A stretch of 64,000 bases of DNA from Jiangella sp. DSM 45060 (GTDB lineage Bacteria; Actinomycetota; Actinomycetes; Jiangellales; Jiangellaceae). Positions 56,125 through 64,000 of the stretch are shown here, piece after piece. The translations under genes were made by a program, and so were the position numbers. The stretch is from positions 4,854,501-4,918,500 of the forward strand of contig NZ_LT629771.1 of NCBI RefSeq assembly GCF_900105175.1, read 5' to 3'. The notes under the pieces were generated by a model. That model was not told where the DNA came from. It did not search any database and worked only from the letters and a program-made list of their open reading frames with translations. How positions within the stretch are numbered: position 1 is the first letter of the stretch; each line of letters opens with the position of its first letter.

Positions 56125-57020
56125 CGGACAGTCCCCTCCGTGATCGACAGGAACGCCGCTTCCAGGTCGGCGCCGGTCACCTCGATGTCGTGTGCCCCGG
56201 GCGAGTGGGCGAGCAGCGCGCGCAGGGCGCCGTCGCCGTCGGCGGTGCGGATGCGCACGTCGGCGCCGTCGACGGTGACGGCGTCGCCGAACAGCGTGCG
56301 AAGGGTCGTCTCGTCGAGGTCCGGCACGGTCGCGCGGACGGTGCGGACGGCGACGATGGACTTGACGTGGCGCGGCGTGCCGTCGGCGACGACGCGGCCG
56401 TCGCGGAGCAGCACGACGCGGTCGGCGAACCCGTCCGCCTCGTCGAGATAGTGGGTCGCGAACAGCACGGTCCGGCCCGCGGCGACGAACCGGCGCATGG
56501 CGGCCCAGAACTCGCGGCGGGTGGCGACGTCCATCGCGACGGTCGGCTCGTCGAGGACGACGAGGTCCGGGTCCGGCACCAGCGCGAGGGCGAACCGGAC
56601 CCGCTGAGTCTGGCCGCCGGACAGCTCGGTGGCGCGGCGGCCGGCGAGGTCGGCGATGCCGGCCCGGTCGAGCACCTCGGCGACCGGCAGCGGGTGCCGG
56701 TGCACGGCCGCGAACAGCGCGACGACCTCGCCGACGGTCGCGTCCTCGAGCATGGCGCCGTCCTGGAGCATGGCGCCGACCAGCCCGGCGTCGACGGCGT
56801 CGCGGGGGGTGCGGCCGAAGAGGGCGACGGTGCCCGCGTCGGGCCGGCTCAGCCCGAGGACGAGGTCGACGGTGGTGGACTTCCCGGCGCCGTTCGGGCC
56901 GAGCAGGGCGACGATCTCACCGGGAGCGATCTCCAGGTCGATGCCGTCGACGGCCGTGGTGGGACCGTAGGACTTGCGCAGCCCGGTCAGCCGGATCGCG
57001 TGCGGGGCGGGTTCTGTCAT
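56121..57020 (-). CDS. ABC exporter ATP-binding protein
   Basis: 299 aa. Walker A GPNGAGKSTTVD, signature LSGGQTQRVRFALAL, Walker B LVVLDEPTVAMD, H-loop ATHYLDEADGF. C-terminal extension of about 70 residues. ATG 57020 with GGAGG close upstream. First gene of a module that repeats the design of 21132-25353; substrate unknown. Confidence 0.94.
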   Translation of the reverse strand: MTEPAPHAIRLTGLRKSYGPTTAVDGIDLEIAPGEIVALLGPNGAGKSTTVDLVLGLSRPDAGTVALFGRTPRDAVDAGLVGAMLQDGAMLEDATVGEVVALFAAVHRHPLPVAEVLDRAGIADLAGRRATELSGGQTQRVRFALALVPDPDLVVLDEPTVAMDVATRREFWAAMRRFVAAGRTVLFATHYLDEADGFADRVVLLRDGRVVADGTPRHVKSIVAVRTVRATVPDLDETTLRTLFGDAVTVDGADVRIRTADGDGALRALLAHSPGAHDIEVTGADLEAAFLSITEGTVR

Positions 57021-57088
57021 GCCTCCAGCGTCCGCCGCGGACGGCGGAAGCGGAGGTCACCGCCGTCCGGTCCTGGGCATGACAGAAG

Positions 57089-58033
57089 TCATGCCTGGTC
57101 GGCCAGCTCCACGGGCCGCGCGATGACGTCGACCATGGCGCCGTTGCGAAACGTGGTGATCGGTAGCGGCACGTCGATGGCGTCGGCGAACATGCGCCGC
57201 TGCAGCGCCTGCGCGTCGTCGACCGGCTGGCCGCCGACCGTGATCACCAGGTCGCCCGTGCGCAGGCCGGCGACGTCGGCCGGGCTGTTCGGCTCGACGT
57301 GCACGATGCGGACGCCGCGGGTGCGGCCGATGCGCTCGGCCAGCGCCGGCGGCACCGGTGCGGGCGCCGTCGCGACGCCGAGGAAGGCCCGTCGCACCCG
57401 GCCATCGCGCAGCAGCGTCGTGACGATGCGGTTCGTGGTGGCGTTGATCGGCACCGCCAGCCCCAGCCCGACCCCGGCGACGGCGGTGTTGATGCCGACC
57501 ACCCGCGCGTCGGCGTCGGCGAGCGCGCCGCCGGAGTTGCCCGGGTTCAGCGCGGCGTCGGTCTGGATGACGTCCTCGATGATGCGCACCGTCCGCCCGC
57601 TCTGCGCCGGCATCGACCGGCCCAGCGCGCTGACCACGCCCGCCGTCACCGACCCCGACAGCCCCAGCGGGCTGCCGACGGCGACCACCAGCTGCCCGAC
57701 GGTGAGCCCGTCGGCGTCGCCCAGTCGCGCCGGCGGCGGGGTGTCGCCGTCGGCGCGGACGACGGCGAGGTCGGACAGCCGGTCGCGTCCGATGACGGTG
57801 TACCCGACCTCCGTGCCGTCGGCGAATGCCGCCGTCCCCCGGGTCGTCGCGCCCACGACGTGCGCGTTCGTCAGCAGGAACCCGTCGCCGGTGAACACCA
57901 CCGCCGACCCCGTGCCGACGACGCCGGTGCGGCCGCGCCGCTCCCCCTGCACCGCCAGGCTCGCGACGGACGGCAGCAGCGTGCGGGCCACCCCGGTGAC
58001 CACCTGCGAATACGCGTCGAGCTCGTCGGCCAC
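57089..58033 (-). CDS. HtrA/DegP-like serine protease without signal peptide
   Basis: 314 aa. Trypsin-like triad His (LLTNAHVVGA), Asp (DRLSDLAVVRAD) and Ser (NPGNSGGALAD), followed by one PDZ domain (GVRIVHVEPNSPADVAGLRTGDLVITVGG). GTG 58033 has an ideal GGAGG 6 bases upstream. From this start there is no signal peptide or membrane anchor, so the enzyme appears cytoplasmic, unlike most HtrA proteins. Function: protein quality control is likely, target unknown. Confidence 0.9.
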   Translation of the reverse strand: MADELDAYSQVVTGVARTLLPSVASLAVQGERRGRTGVVGTGSAVVFTGDGFLLTNAHVVGATTRGTAAFADGTEVGYTVIGRDRLSDLAVVRADGDTPPPARLGDADGLTVGQLVVAVGSPLGLSGSVTAGVVSALGRSMPAQSGRTVRIIEDVIQTDAALNPGNSGGALADADARVVGINTAVAGVGLGLAVPINATTNRIVTTLLRDGRVRRAFLGVATAPAPVPPALAERIGRTRGVRIVHVEPNSPADVAGLRTGDLVITVGGQPVDDAQALQRRMFADAIDVPLPITTFRNGAMVDVIARPVELADQA

Positions 58034-58086
58034 GGCGCACCTCCAGACCTCGAAGATGCAGGGTCCAACGCCGGGCGGCAGCGCCG

Positions 58087-58770
58087 CTACTCCCGTGTCC
58101 GCCCTGGGCGTACAGCCCGCGCCCCGAGCCGGAAGTGCGCGGCCAGGTCCGCGGCGATCGTACCGGCGTCGCGGGCGCCGTCCACCTCGACGACCCGCAG
58201 CCCGGCGGCCGCGGCCTGCGCCCGCACCTCGGCGTCCCAGAGCGCGTCCCGGTCCAGCCGCTTGGCCAGCATCGCGGCCGGGTCGTGGTCGCCCCAATTC
58301 GCACGGGCGCGGTCCGGATCTGCGTACCGCGCAGTGAGCATGCGACGACGGAAACCGGGCGTGGGCAGCAGGAACACGGCCTGCCAGGGCTCGAGCAACA
58401 GCGGTGCGACCTCGCGCGGCAGGTTGCCGAACCAGTCGACCAGCATGGGCCGGCCGGCGGGCAGCGCCAGCAGGTCCTGCGTCACGAACCCGATCGTCTC
58501 GCCGTGCCGGCTCGCCATCGCGTCGAACAGCTCGGCCGCGCTGCGACCACCCCACCACGCGCCGGCCGGACCCGCGTGCACCATGGCGTGGAACCGCGGA
58601 TGCTCCTGCGCGGTGGCCCGGTCCACCCAGCCGTGCTCGGCCCGGTCGCCGTCGTACACCCGCGCCCCGTGCGCGTCGGCCAAGGCCCGGGCGACGGTGC
58701 TCTTGCCCGCGCCCGTGCCGCCGCCGATCCAGCGCACGTGCGCGAGCCGCCGGGCAAGGTCGTCGGGCAC
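58087..58770 (-). CDS. P-loop kinase-like protein
   Basis: 227 aa. A Walker A motif (RWIGGGTGAGKSTVARAL) near the N-terminus identifies an adenylate/shikimate-kinase-type AAA fold; the middle includes GFVTQDLLALP and a lid-like Arg-rich part (FRRRMLTARYADPDRARANW). GTG 58770 puts the P-loop near residue 20, as in relatives; an ATG at 58812 would overlap the divergent methyltransferase start. Substrate unknown. Confidence 0.75.
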   Translation of the reverse strand: MPDDLARRLAHVRWIGGGTGAGKSTVARALADAHGARVYDGDRAEHGWVDRATAQEHPRFHAMVHAGPAGAWWGGRSAAELFDAMASRHGETIGFVTQDLLALPAGRPMLVDWFGNLPREVAPLLLEPWQAVFLLPTPGFRRRMLTARYADPDRARANWGDHDPAAMLAKRLDRDALWDAEVRAQAAAAGLRVVEVDGARDAGTIAADLAAHFRLGARAVRPGRTRE

Positions 58771-58810
58771 GGCGGCCAGGCTACCGGGCGGATGCGAGAG
58801 GATCGGCGCC

Positions 58811-59425
58811 ATGAACCTGCGCTTCGACGACGTCGCCGACGATCTGCGGGCGGCTTACCGGGGTGGGGCCGGCTGGCGCGACTCGGCGCCCAAGACGGCG
58901 TGGAAGGTGGCCGAACGGGCCGCGTTCCTGGACCGGCTGCGCGCCGCCGACGCGCGCACGCTGGTCGAGATCGGGGCCGGAACCGGTCACGACGCGCTGT
59001 TCTTCCAGGACAACGGGCTGGCGGTCGTCGCGACGGACCTGACGCCCGAGATGGTCGCCGCCTGCGCGGCGAAGGGCCTGGACGCGCGCGTGATGAACCT
59101 GCTCGCGCCGGACCTGCCGCCGGAGTCGTTCGACGCGGTCTACTCGCTGAACTGCCTGCTGCACGTGCCGGACGCCGACCTGCCGGCGGCGCTGGCCGCG
59201 ATCGGTGGGCTGCTGCGCCCGGGCGGCCTGTTCTTCCTCGGCGTCTACGGCGGCGACGGCTCGGCCGGCGTGCTGGCGGACGACAGCCACGACCCGCCGC
59301 GGTTCTTCTGCTGGCGCACCCGCGACCAGCTGCTCGACGCCGTCCAGCCGTGGTTCGACGTCGTCGACGTGCACGAGGTCGACACGGGCGGGCCGCCGTT
59401 CCACTCGCTGACGCTGCACCGATGA
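58811..59425 (+). CDS. Class I SAM-dependent methyltransferase
   Basis: 204 aa. SAM-binding motif I (LVEIGAGTGHDALFF), motif II acidic turn (VVATDLTPEMV) and post-motif FDAVYSLNCLLHVPD are clear; LLRPGGLFFLGVYGG is the usual strand 5. ATG 58811 lies on top of the divergent kinase's upstream region. Substrate unknown. Confidence 0.88.
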   Translation: MNLRFDDVADDLRAAYRGGAGWRDSAPKTAWKVAERAAFLDRLRAADARTLVEIGAGTGHDALFFQDNGLAVVATDLTPEMVAACAAKGLDARVMNLLAPDLPPESFDAVYSLNCLLHVPDADLPAALAAIGGLLRPGGLFFLGVYGGDGSAGVLADDSHDPPRFFCWRTRDQLLDAVQPWFDVVDVHEVDTGGPPFHSLTLHR

Positions 59426-59449
59426 TCTTGAGCAGCCCTGGCGCACGTC

Positions 59450-59469
59450 GGCCCAGCGAGGGCTGGGCC
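59450..59469 (+). terminator. Hairpin after the methyltransferase gene
   Basis: GGCCCAGC-GAGG-GCTGGGCC, perfect 8-bp arms, 24 bp past the stop. No T run follows. Confidence 0.55.
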
Positions 59470-59540
59470 GGGTGCGATCGCGGAGGACTCGCCGCCGCCG
59501 GGTCGGGGCGGCAGACGGTGTCTCCGGATCGTGGAGCCGG

Positions 59541-59687
59541 CTATGCGCTCACCCCCATGGCGAGCGACACCGCGAGGCACACCACCAGGCCGAGTGCCAG
59601 ACCGGCGACCTGATACTGACCTCGCGGGCTCACCAGCCACCTGCGCAAGCGGGCTGGTGCGCGTCGCGTCCGAGAACGGTCATCCAC
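59541..59687 (-). CDS. Small single-pass membrane peptide
   Basis: 48 aa from GTG 59687, with AAGGGTGG upstream at workable spacing. The N-terminal half is Arg-rich (DDRSRTRRAPARLRRW) and the C-terminal half is one hydrophobic helix (QVAGLALGLVVCLAVSLA), a positive-inside single-pass layout. No family is recognised. The surrounding 59426-59938 holds no other gene. Confidence 0.5.
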   Translation of the reverse strand: MDDRSRTRRAPARLRRWLVSPRGQYQVAGLALGLVVCLAVSLAMGVSA

Positions 59688-59938
59688 CCGGAATTCCACC
59701 CTTCTGATCAGGGCTTCCGGGCACGGACCGCTGCTACGGCCGACCGGGAGCCAAGAAGCTGGCGGTCCCGGCCGGGACTCCAGTTATTGAGTTGTGCCCA
59801 TATGGTCGGCGCGCATCGACAACCGGTCAACCCCCGAGTTACGCTCGATTCGCGCCGGGTGAGGTGCTGCTACACCGTCGACCCCGGTAGCGGTGGGTCG
59901 CGGCGCGCTTTCGGTCCACCCGGTTCCCGCGCCGCGGC

Positions 59939-61354
59939 TCAGCCGACGTCCAGCGCGAGCAGGTCGTCCTCGGTCTCGCGGCGCATGATCAGCCGGGCGG
60001 CACCGGCGCGGACGGCCACCACGGCCGAGCGCGGCTGGTGGTTGTAGTTGCTGGCCATGCTGCGGCAGTAGGCGCCGGTGCCGGGGACGGCGATGAGGTC
60101 GCCCGCCGCGACGTCGCCGGGGAGGAACTCGTCCTTGACGACGATGTCGCCGCTCTCGCAGTGCTTGCCGACGACGCGCGACAGCACCGGCGCCGCCGAC
60201 GAGGCGCGCGAGGCGAGCGTGCAGGAGTAGTCGGCGTCGTAGAGGGCGGTGCGGATGTTGTCGCTCATGCCGCCGTCGACGGCCACGTAGCGGCGCGACG
60301 CCCCGCCGTCGAGCGGGACGGACTTGACGGTGCCGGCCTCGTAGAGCGTGAACGTCGACGGGCCGGCGATGGCACGGCCGGGCTCGACGCTCAGCCGCGG
60401 GACGGCCAGGCCGTAGCCGGCGCACTCGTGCTCGATGATCTCGGCCAGCCCGGCGGCCAGGGCGGCCGGCGGCTGGGGGTCGTCCTGGCTGGTGTAGGCG
60501 ATGCCGAAGCCGCCGCCGAGGTCGAGCTCGGGCAGCTCGACCCGGTGTTCGTCGCGGACGGCGGCCTGCAGGCCCAGCACCCGGCGGGCCGCGACCTCGA
60601 AGCCGGCGGTGTCGTAGATCTGCGACCCGATGTGCGAGTGCAGCCCGAGCAGCCGCAGCGACGGCTGCTTCAGCACCGCCCGCACGGCCTCGGCCGCCTC
60701 GCCGGAGGCGATGGAGAAGCCGAACTTCTGGTCCTCGTGCGCCGTGGCGATGTACTCGTGGGTGTGCGCCTCGACCCCGACCTTGGTGCGGACGAGGACG
60801 GCGGCCCGGGCGCCGCGGGCGGCGGCCAGCGTGGCCAGCCGCTCGATCTCTTCGAAGGAGTCGACGATGATGCGCCCGACCCCGGCGTCGAGAGCGCGGA
60901 CCAGCTCGGCCACCGACTTGTTGTTGCCGTGCAGGCCGATGCGCCCGGCCGGGAACCCGGCCCGCAGCGCCACGGCCAGCTCACCCCCGGAGCAGACATC
61001 GAGGTTCAGGCCCTCGTCGGCGACCCAGCGGGCGGTCGCGACGGACAGGAACGCCTTGCCGGCGTAGTAGACGTCGGCGCCGCCGAGGATGTCGCCGAAC
61101 GCGGACCGGTACGCCCGCGCCCGGGCGCGGAAGTCGTCCTCGTCGACGACGTAGAGCGGGGTGCCGAACTCGGTGGCCAGCTCCTTGACGGACACGCCGG
61201 CCACCCGCAGCACGCCGTCGTCGTCGCGGGTGACCCCGGCCGACCACAGGCCCGGGTAGAGGGCGTTGACGTCGTCGGGCTCGCGCAGCCAGGACGGTCC
61301 GCGGTGGCCGGCCTCCGCGTGCAGGGCGCCGGCTTCGTGTGCGCGCATGGTCAC
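59939..61354 (-). CDS. lysA: Diaminopimelate decarboxylase
   Basis: 471 aa. PLP enzyme turning meso-diaminopimelate into lysine. PLP Lys in [17 protein letters not shown], the glycine loop GGGFGIAY, the PLP-phosphate-binding EPGRAIAG and the catalytic Cys in GKHCESGD are all present. GTG 61354 overlaps the argS stop by 4 bp; ATG 61348 is an alternative. Confidence 0.97.
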   Translation of the reverse strand: MTMRAHEAGALHAEAGHRGPSWLREPDDVNALYPGLWSAGVTRDDDGVLRVAGVSVKELATEFGTPLYVVDEDDFRARARAYRSAFGDILGGADVYYAGKAFLSVATARWVADEGLNLDVCSGGELAVALRAGFPAGRIGLHGNNKSVAELVRALDAGVGRIIVDSFEEIERLATLAAARGARAAVLVRTKVGVEAHTHEYIATAHEDQKFGFSIASGEAAEAVRAVLKQPSLRLLGLHSHIGSQIYDTAGFEVAARRVLGLQAAVRDEHRVELPELDLGGGFGIAYTSQDDPQPPAALAAGLAEIIEHECAGYGLAVPRLSVEPGRAIAGPSTFTLYEAGTVKSVPLDGGASRRYVAVDGGMSDNIRTALYDADYSCTLASRASSAAPVLSRVVGKHCESGDIVVKDEFLPGDVAAGDLIAVPGTGAYCRSMASNYNHQPRSAVVAVRAGAARLIMRRETEDDLLALDVG

Positions 61355-63009
61355 ATCCGATCTGGTGCGTCGACGCCGAGCAGGCCCAGGCCGTTGGCAA
61401 CGACCACCTTGGTGGCCTCGACCAGCCAGAGCCGGGCGCGGTGCACGTCGGTGACCTCTTCGTCGCCGATCGGCAGGATGCGGCAGGCGTCGTAGAACTT
61501 GTGGAACGCGGACGCGGTGTCCTCGAGGTACCGGGCCACCCGGTGCGGCTCGCGCAGCGCGGCCGCGGCGGCCACCACCCGCGGAAACTCCGCCAGCGCG
61601 GCCAGCAGCAGCGACTCGCGCTCGTGGTCGAGCAGCTCGGGCCGCAGCTCACCCTTGTCGACGCCCAGCTCAGCGGCGTTGCGCTGCAGCGAGGCCAGCC
61701 GCGAGTGCGCGTACTGCACGTAGTAGACCGGGTTCTCCGGCGCGTGCTTGGTGATCTGCGCGACGTCGAGGGTCAGCGGGGAGTCGGCCGGGTAGCGGCA
61801 CAGCGAGTAGCGCAGCGCGTCGACGCCGGCCGCCTCGACCACCTGGCCGAGCGTGAGCATCGTCCCCGCCCGCTTGGACAGCCGCAGCTCCTGGCCGTCC
61901 TGCACGATCTTGACCAGCTGGCCGATGGGGATCTCGATGTTCTTCTCGGGGTCGTCGCCCGCGCACGCCGCCAGCGCCTTGAGCCGGCCGATGTAGCCGT
62001 GGTGGTCGGCGCCGAGCAGGTAGACGCAGACGTCGAAGCCGCGCTCGCGCTTGTCGACGTAGTAGGCGGCATCGGCGGCGAAGTAGGTGAACTCGCCGTT
62101 CGTCCGCCGCAGCACGCGGTCCTTGTCGTCGCCGAAGTCGGTGGTGCGCATCCACAGCGCGCCGTCGGCCTCGAACAGGCGGCCCTGCTGGCGCAGGACG
62201 TCGAGCGCGTGCTCGACCCGGCCGTTCTCGTGCAGGCTGCGCTCGGAGTACCAGACGTCGAAGTGGGTGCGGAAGTCGTCGAGCTGCGACTGCTGCTCGG
62301 CCAGCTGCAGGCGGTAGCCCTCGTCGCGGAACACGACGAGCTGCTCGTCGCGCGGGAGGTCGAGCAGGCCGGGGTGCTCCTTGACGATGGTGGCGGCGAG
62401 GTCGGCGACGTACTCGCCGTGGTAGCCGTCCTCGGGCACCGCCTCGCCGTGCGCCCGGGCCATGATGGACGCGCCGAACTTGTCCATCTGGGCGCCGCGG
62501 TCGTTGATGTAGAACTCGCGGGTGACGGCGGCGCCGGCGGCCTCGAGCACCCGGGCCAGCGCGTCGCCGACGGCGGCCCAGCGGACGTGGCCGAGGTGCA
62601 ACGGGCCGGTCGGGTTGGCCGAGATGAACTCGACGTTCATGGTGGTGCCGGCCAGCGCGTCGCCGCGGCCGTAGGACTCGCCCGCCTCGACGACGGTGCG
62701 GGCCAGCTCGCCCTGCGCGGCGGCCGAGACGGTGATGTTGAGGAAGCCCGGCCCGGCGATGTCGACGCCGTCGACGCCGTCGACGTCGCGCAGCCGGGCG
62801 GCCAGCAGCTCGGCCAGCGCCCTCGGGTTGGTGCCCGCCTTCTTCGCCAGCTGCAGCGCGACGTTCGTGGCGTAGTCGCCGTGGTCGCGATTGCGCGGTC
62901 GCTCGACGGTCACCTGGGAGGGCACGCCGTCGGGCAGGGCGAGGTCGCCCGCGTCGACGGCGGCGGTGAGGACGTCACGTACCGCGGCGGAGAGCTGTTC
63001 GGGGGTCAC
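61351..63009 (-). CDS. argS: Arginyl-tRNA synthetase
   Basis: 552 aa class I synthetase. HIGH-type motif [12 protein letters not shown], preceded by VEFISANP, the KMSKS-like site [12 protein letters not shown] and a C-terminal DALR anticodon domain. GTG 63009 overlaps the stop of the XRE gene by 4 bp, so an upstream regulator and argS-lysA are one transcript. Confidence 0.98.
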   Translation of the reverse strand: MTPEQLSAAVRDVLTAAVDAGDLALPDGVPSQVTVERPRNRDHGDYATNVALQLAKKAGTNPRALAELLAARLRDVDGVDGVDIAGPGFLNITVSAAAQGELARTVVEAGESYGRGDALAGTTMNVEFISANPTGPLHLGHVRWAAVGDALARVLEAAGAAVTREFYINDRGAQMDKFGASIMARAHGEAVPEDGYHGEYVADLAATIVKEHPGLLDLPRDEQLVVFRDEGYRLQLAEQQSQLDDFRTHFDVWYSERSLHENGRVEHALDVLRQQGRLFEADGALWMRTTDFGDDKDRVLRRTNGEFTYFAADAAYYVDKRERGFDVCVYLLGADHHGYIGRLKALAACAGDDPEKNIEIPIGQLVKIVQDGQELRLSKRAGTMLTLGQVVEAAGVDALRYSLCRYPADSPLTLDVAQITKHAPENPVYYVQYAHSRLASLQRNAAELGVDKGELRPELLDHERESLLLAALAEFPRVVAAAAALREPHRVARYLEDTASAFHKFYDACRILPIGDEEVTDVHRARLWLVEATKVVVANGLGLLGVDAPDRM

Positions 63010-63281
63010 CGGCCAAGCGTAGCCATCTCGGCCACTTCTCCGGCGCCCAGGCCGGTGAGCAGGTCGTCGAGGGACAGGCCGAGAACGTCGGCGACCGCCA
63101 CCACGGTGAAGAAGGCCGGCGTGGGGATGCGGCCGCGCTCGATCTTGCGCAGCGTCTCGGGCGAGATGCCGGCCTGCTTGGCGACGTCGGCGATGCTGCG
63201 CTCGCCCCGCGCGGCGCGCAGCGCCAGGCCCAGCCGCTCGCCGCGTTCGCGCTCGGAGATCGTCAACGGGACTCGCACCAT
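63006..63281 (-). CDS. XRE-family helix-turn-helix regulator heading argS-lysA
   Basis: 91 aa. Helix-turn-helix SIADVAKQAGISPETLRKIERGRIPTPAF is of the Xre type. ATG 63281 has no Shine-Dalgarno; a TACTAT box 7 bases upstream suggests a leaderless transcript. Its stop overlaps argS (GTGA), so it may autoregulate the operon. Confidence 0.9.
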   Translation of the reverse strand: MVRVPLTISERERGERLGLALRAARGERSIADVAKQAGISPETLRKIERGRIPTPAFFTVVAVADVLGLSLDDLLTGLGAGEVAEMATLGR

Positions 63282-63288
63282 GCCACCG

Positions 63289-63294
63289 ATAGTA
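63289..63294 (-). promoter_or_regulatory. -10 box for the XRE-argS-lysA operon
   Basis: TACTAT on the minus strand, ending 7 bases before ATG 63281, the spacing expected when transcription begins at the start codon. Confidence 0.55.
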
Positions 63295-63320
63295 ATACCG
63301 GCCCGCGGTGTACGGTGTGA

Positions 63321-63338
63321 CTAGCCAAATTTGGCTAG
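63321..63338. promoter_or_regulatory. PadR-type operator palindrome
   Basis: CTAGCCAAATTTGGCTAG is a perfect 18-bp palindrome 20 bp upstream of the padR-like start. A TACGGT box (63311-63316) would put the transcription start inside it, so autorepression is likely. Confidence 0.75.
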
Positions 63339-63358
63339 CTGCACTCGGGAGGCAGGGC

Positions 63359-63922
63359 ATGACGTCACTGCGGCTGCTGGTCCTCGGCGCGCTGCGCCGA
63401 CGCGGACGGGCGCACGGGTACCAGGTGCGCACTGACCTGGAGGCGTGGGGCGCGCACGAGTGGTCGACGGCCAGCTCGGGCTCGGTGTACCACGCGCTCA
63501 AGAGCATGGCGCGGCACGGACTGCTGGCCGCCCACGAGACCGTCGCCTCGACCGCCGGCGGTCCGCCCCGCATCGAGTACGAGCTGACCGAGGCCGGCGA
63601 GCGGGAGTACCTCGCCCTGCTGGGCCGTGCCCTGTCCGGGCACGACCGCGCCCTGGACGTGCTGACCGCGGCGGTCGGCCTGATCGAGGACCTGCCCCGC
63701 GACGAGGCGCTGCGGCTGCTCCGCGAGCGTGCCGCCGCGATGCACGAGTGGCGCGCCGCCATCACCGAGCACCTGCCGGAGGGGACCGACCTCGACACCT
63801 GGGGCCCGGTCGGCGAGGTCCTGGGGCTGTGGCTCACCACCGCCGACACCGGCGCCCGCTGGACCGACCGGCTGGTCCGGCGCCTCGAGGAGGGCGCGTT
63901 CACCATGGCCGGCGAGACCTGA
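63359..63922 (+). CDS. PadR-family transcriptional regulator
   Basis: 187 aa. PadR winged helix (LRLLVLGALRRRGRAHGYQVRTDL, SGSVYHALKSMARHGLL, YELTEAGEREYLALL) and a C-terminal coiled helix. ATG 63359 has GGGAGG upstream. PadR proteins are usually autorepressors that also control a neighbouring gene; the next gene 10 bp downstream is the candidate. Confidence 0.92.
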   Translation: MTSLRLLVLGALRRRGRAHGYQVRTDLEAWGAHEWSTASSGSVYHALKSMARHGLLAAHETVASTAGGPPRIEYELTEAGEREYLALLGRALSGHDRALDVLTAAVGLIEDLPRDEALRLLRERAAAMHEWRAAITEHLPEGTDLDTWGPVGEVLGLWLTTADTGARWTDRLVRRLEEGAFTMAGET

Positions 63923-63931
63923 GGAGGACCC

Positions 63932-64000
63932 GTGGCCGACGAGATCACGGTGCCGGTGCTGCCGTGCCGGTCCATCGACGAGATCGACGCGTTCTACACG
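63932..64000 (+). CDS. Probable VOC-family (bleomycin-resistance-like) protein (partial)
   Basis: Only 23 codons lie in the window. GTG 63932 has GAGGAGG 6 bases upstream. The start VADEITVPVLPCRSIDEIDA resembles the first strand and helix of VOC-fold proteins, which bind small toxic compounds or act as dioxygenases. The short length makes this tentative. Likely co-transcribed with padR. Confidence 0.55.
   Translation, partial: MADEITVPVLPCRSIDEIDAFYT

Noticed and set aside
59700-59938. Promoter with TTGACC on the minus strand for the small membrane peptide
   Set aside because: The nearest -10-like box is about 22 bp away, too far for a normal promoter.

Overview
The window is very GC-rich DNA, densely packed with short intergenic gaps, many GTG starts and frequent 4-base ATGA/GTGA overlaps. 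It carries the classical high-GC Gram-positive housekeeping order (argS, lysA ... hom, thrC, thrB, rho, rpmE, prfA, prmC, sua5, wecA, atpI-BEFHAGDC, DUF2550, murA). This points to a soil-type member of the Actinomycetota. A Jiangella-like genus is only a guess; no rRNA or other marker settles it.

Region 1 (1-16803) is an accessory carbohydrate locus. Three exported proteins lie on the minus strand: a GH31-like enzyme cut by the window edge, a BNR_4-propeller protein with discoidin and golvesin-like domains, and a Tat-exported six-hairpin glycosidase-like protein. Upstream of them are a lipoprotein sugar-binding protein and two MalG/MalF-type permeases, divergent from an IclR regulator. After a DAHP synthase gene with its own attenuator-like leader come an SDR, a DapA-superfamily enzyme and an enolase-superfamily dehydratase on the minus strand, divergent from a uronate-dehydrogenase-like gene. 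Two 29-bp operator-like inverted repeats of the same design sit in the two divergent intergenic regions (10892-10920 and 15910-15938), so the transport and catabolic halves probably form one IclR regulon for an acidic (uronate-containing) polysaccharide.

Region 2 (16812-28415) holds a VapBC toxin-antitoxin pair with a palindromic operator, a 1040-aa LuxR-family ATPase regulator, an ABC exporter with a NarL-type two-component system split by a frameshifted esterase on the opposite strand, a ROK sugar kinase, a 3-hydroxybutyryl-CoA dehydrogenase and a PAP2-type membrane protein.

Region 3 (28408-48470) is the core: murA (with Asp in place of the fosfomycin-target Cys), DUF2550, the complete F1Fo ATP synthase operon, wecA, sua5, prmC, prfA, rpmE, rho with a long Arg/Asp/Asn-rich insert, and thrB-thrC-hom.

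Region 4 (48566-59687) interrupts the core order between hom and lysA. It begins with an IS5-family element with perfect 18-bp ends, whose right end may supply the -35 box of the next gene. It contains an FHA-ABC transporter, a deazaflavin-type oxidoreductase divergent from a TetR regulator with twin operators, a four-fold repeat derived from the 3' end of that tetR gene, a second ABC plus DesK/DesR-like module, an HtrA-like protease without a signal peptide, a P-loop kinase-like protein, a methyltransferase and a small membrane peptide.

Region 5 (59939-64000) returns to the core with lysA, argS and an XRE regulator in one overlapping operon, divergent from a PadR regulator with a perfect 18-bp palindrome, followed by the start of a probable VOC-family protein.
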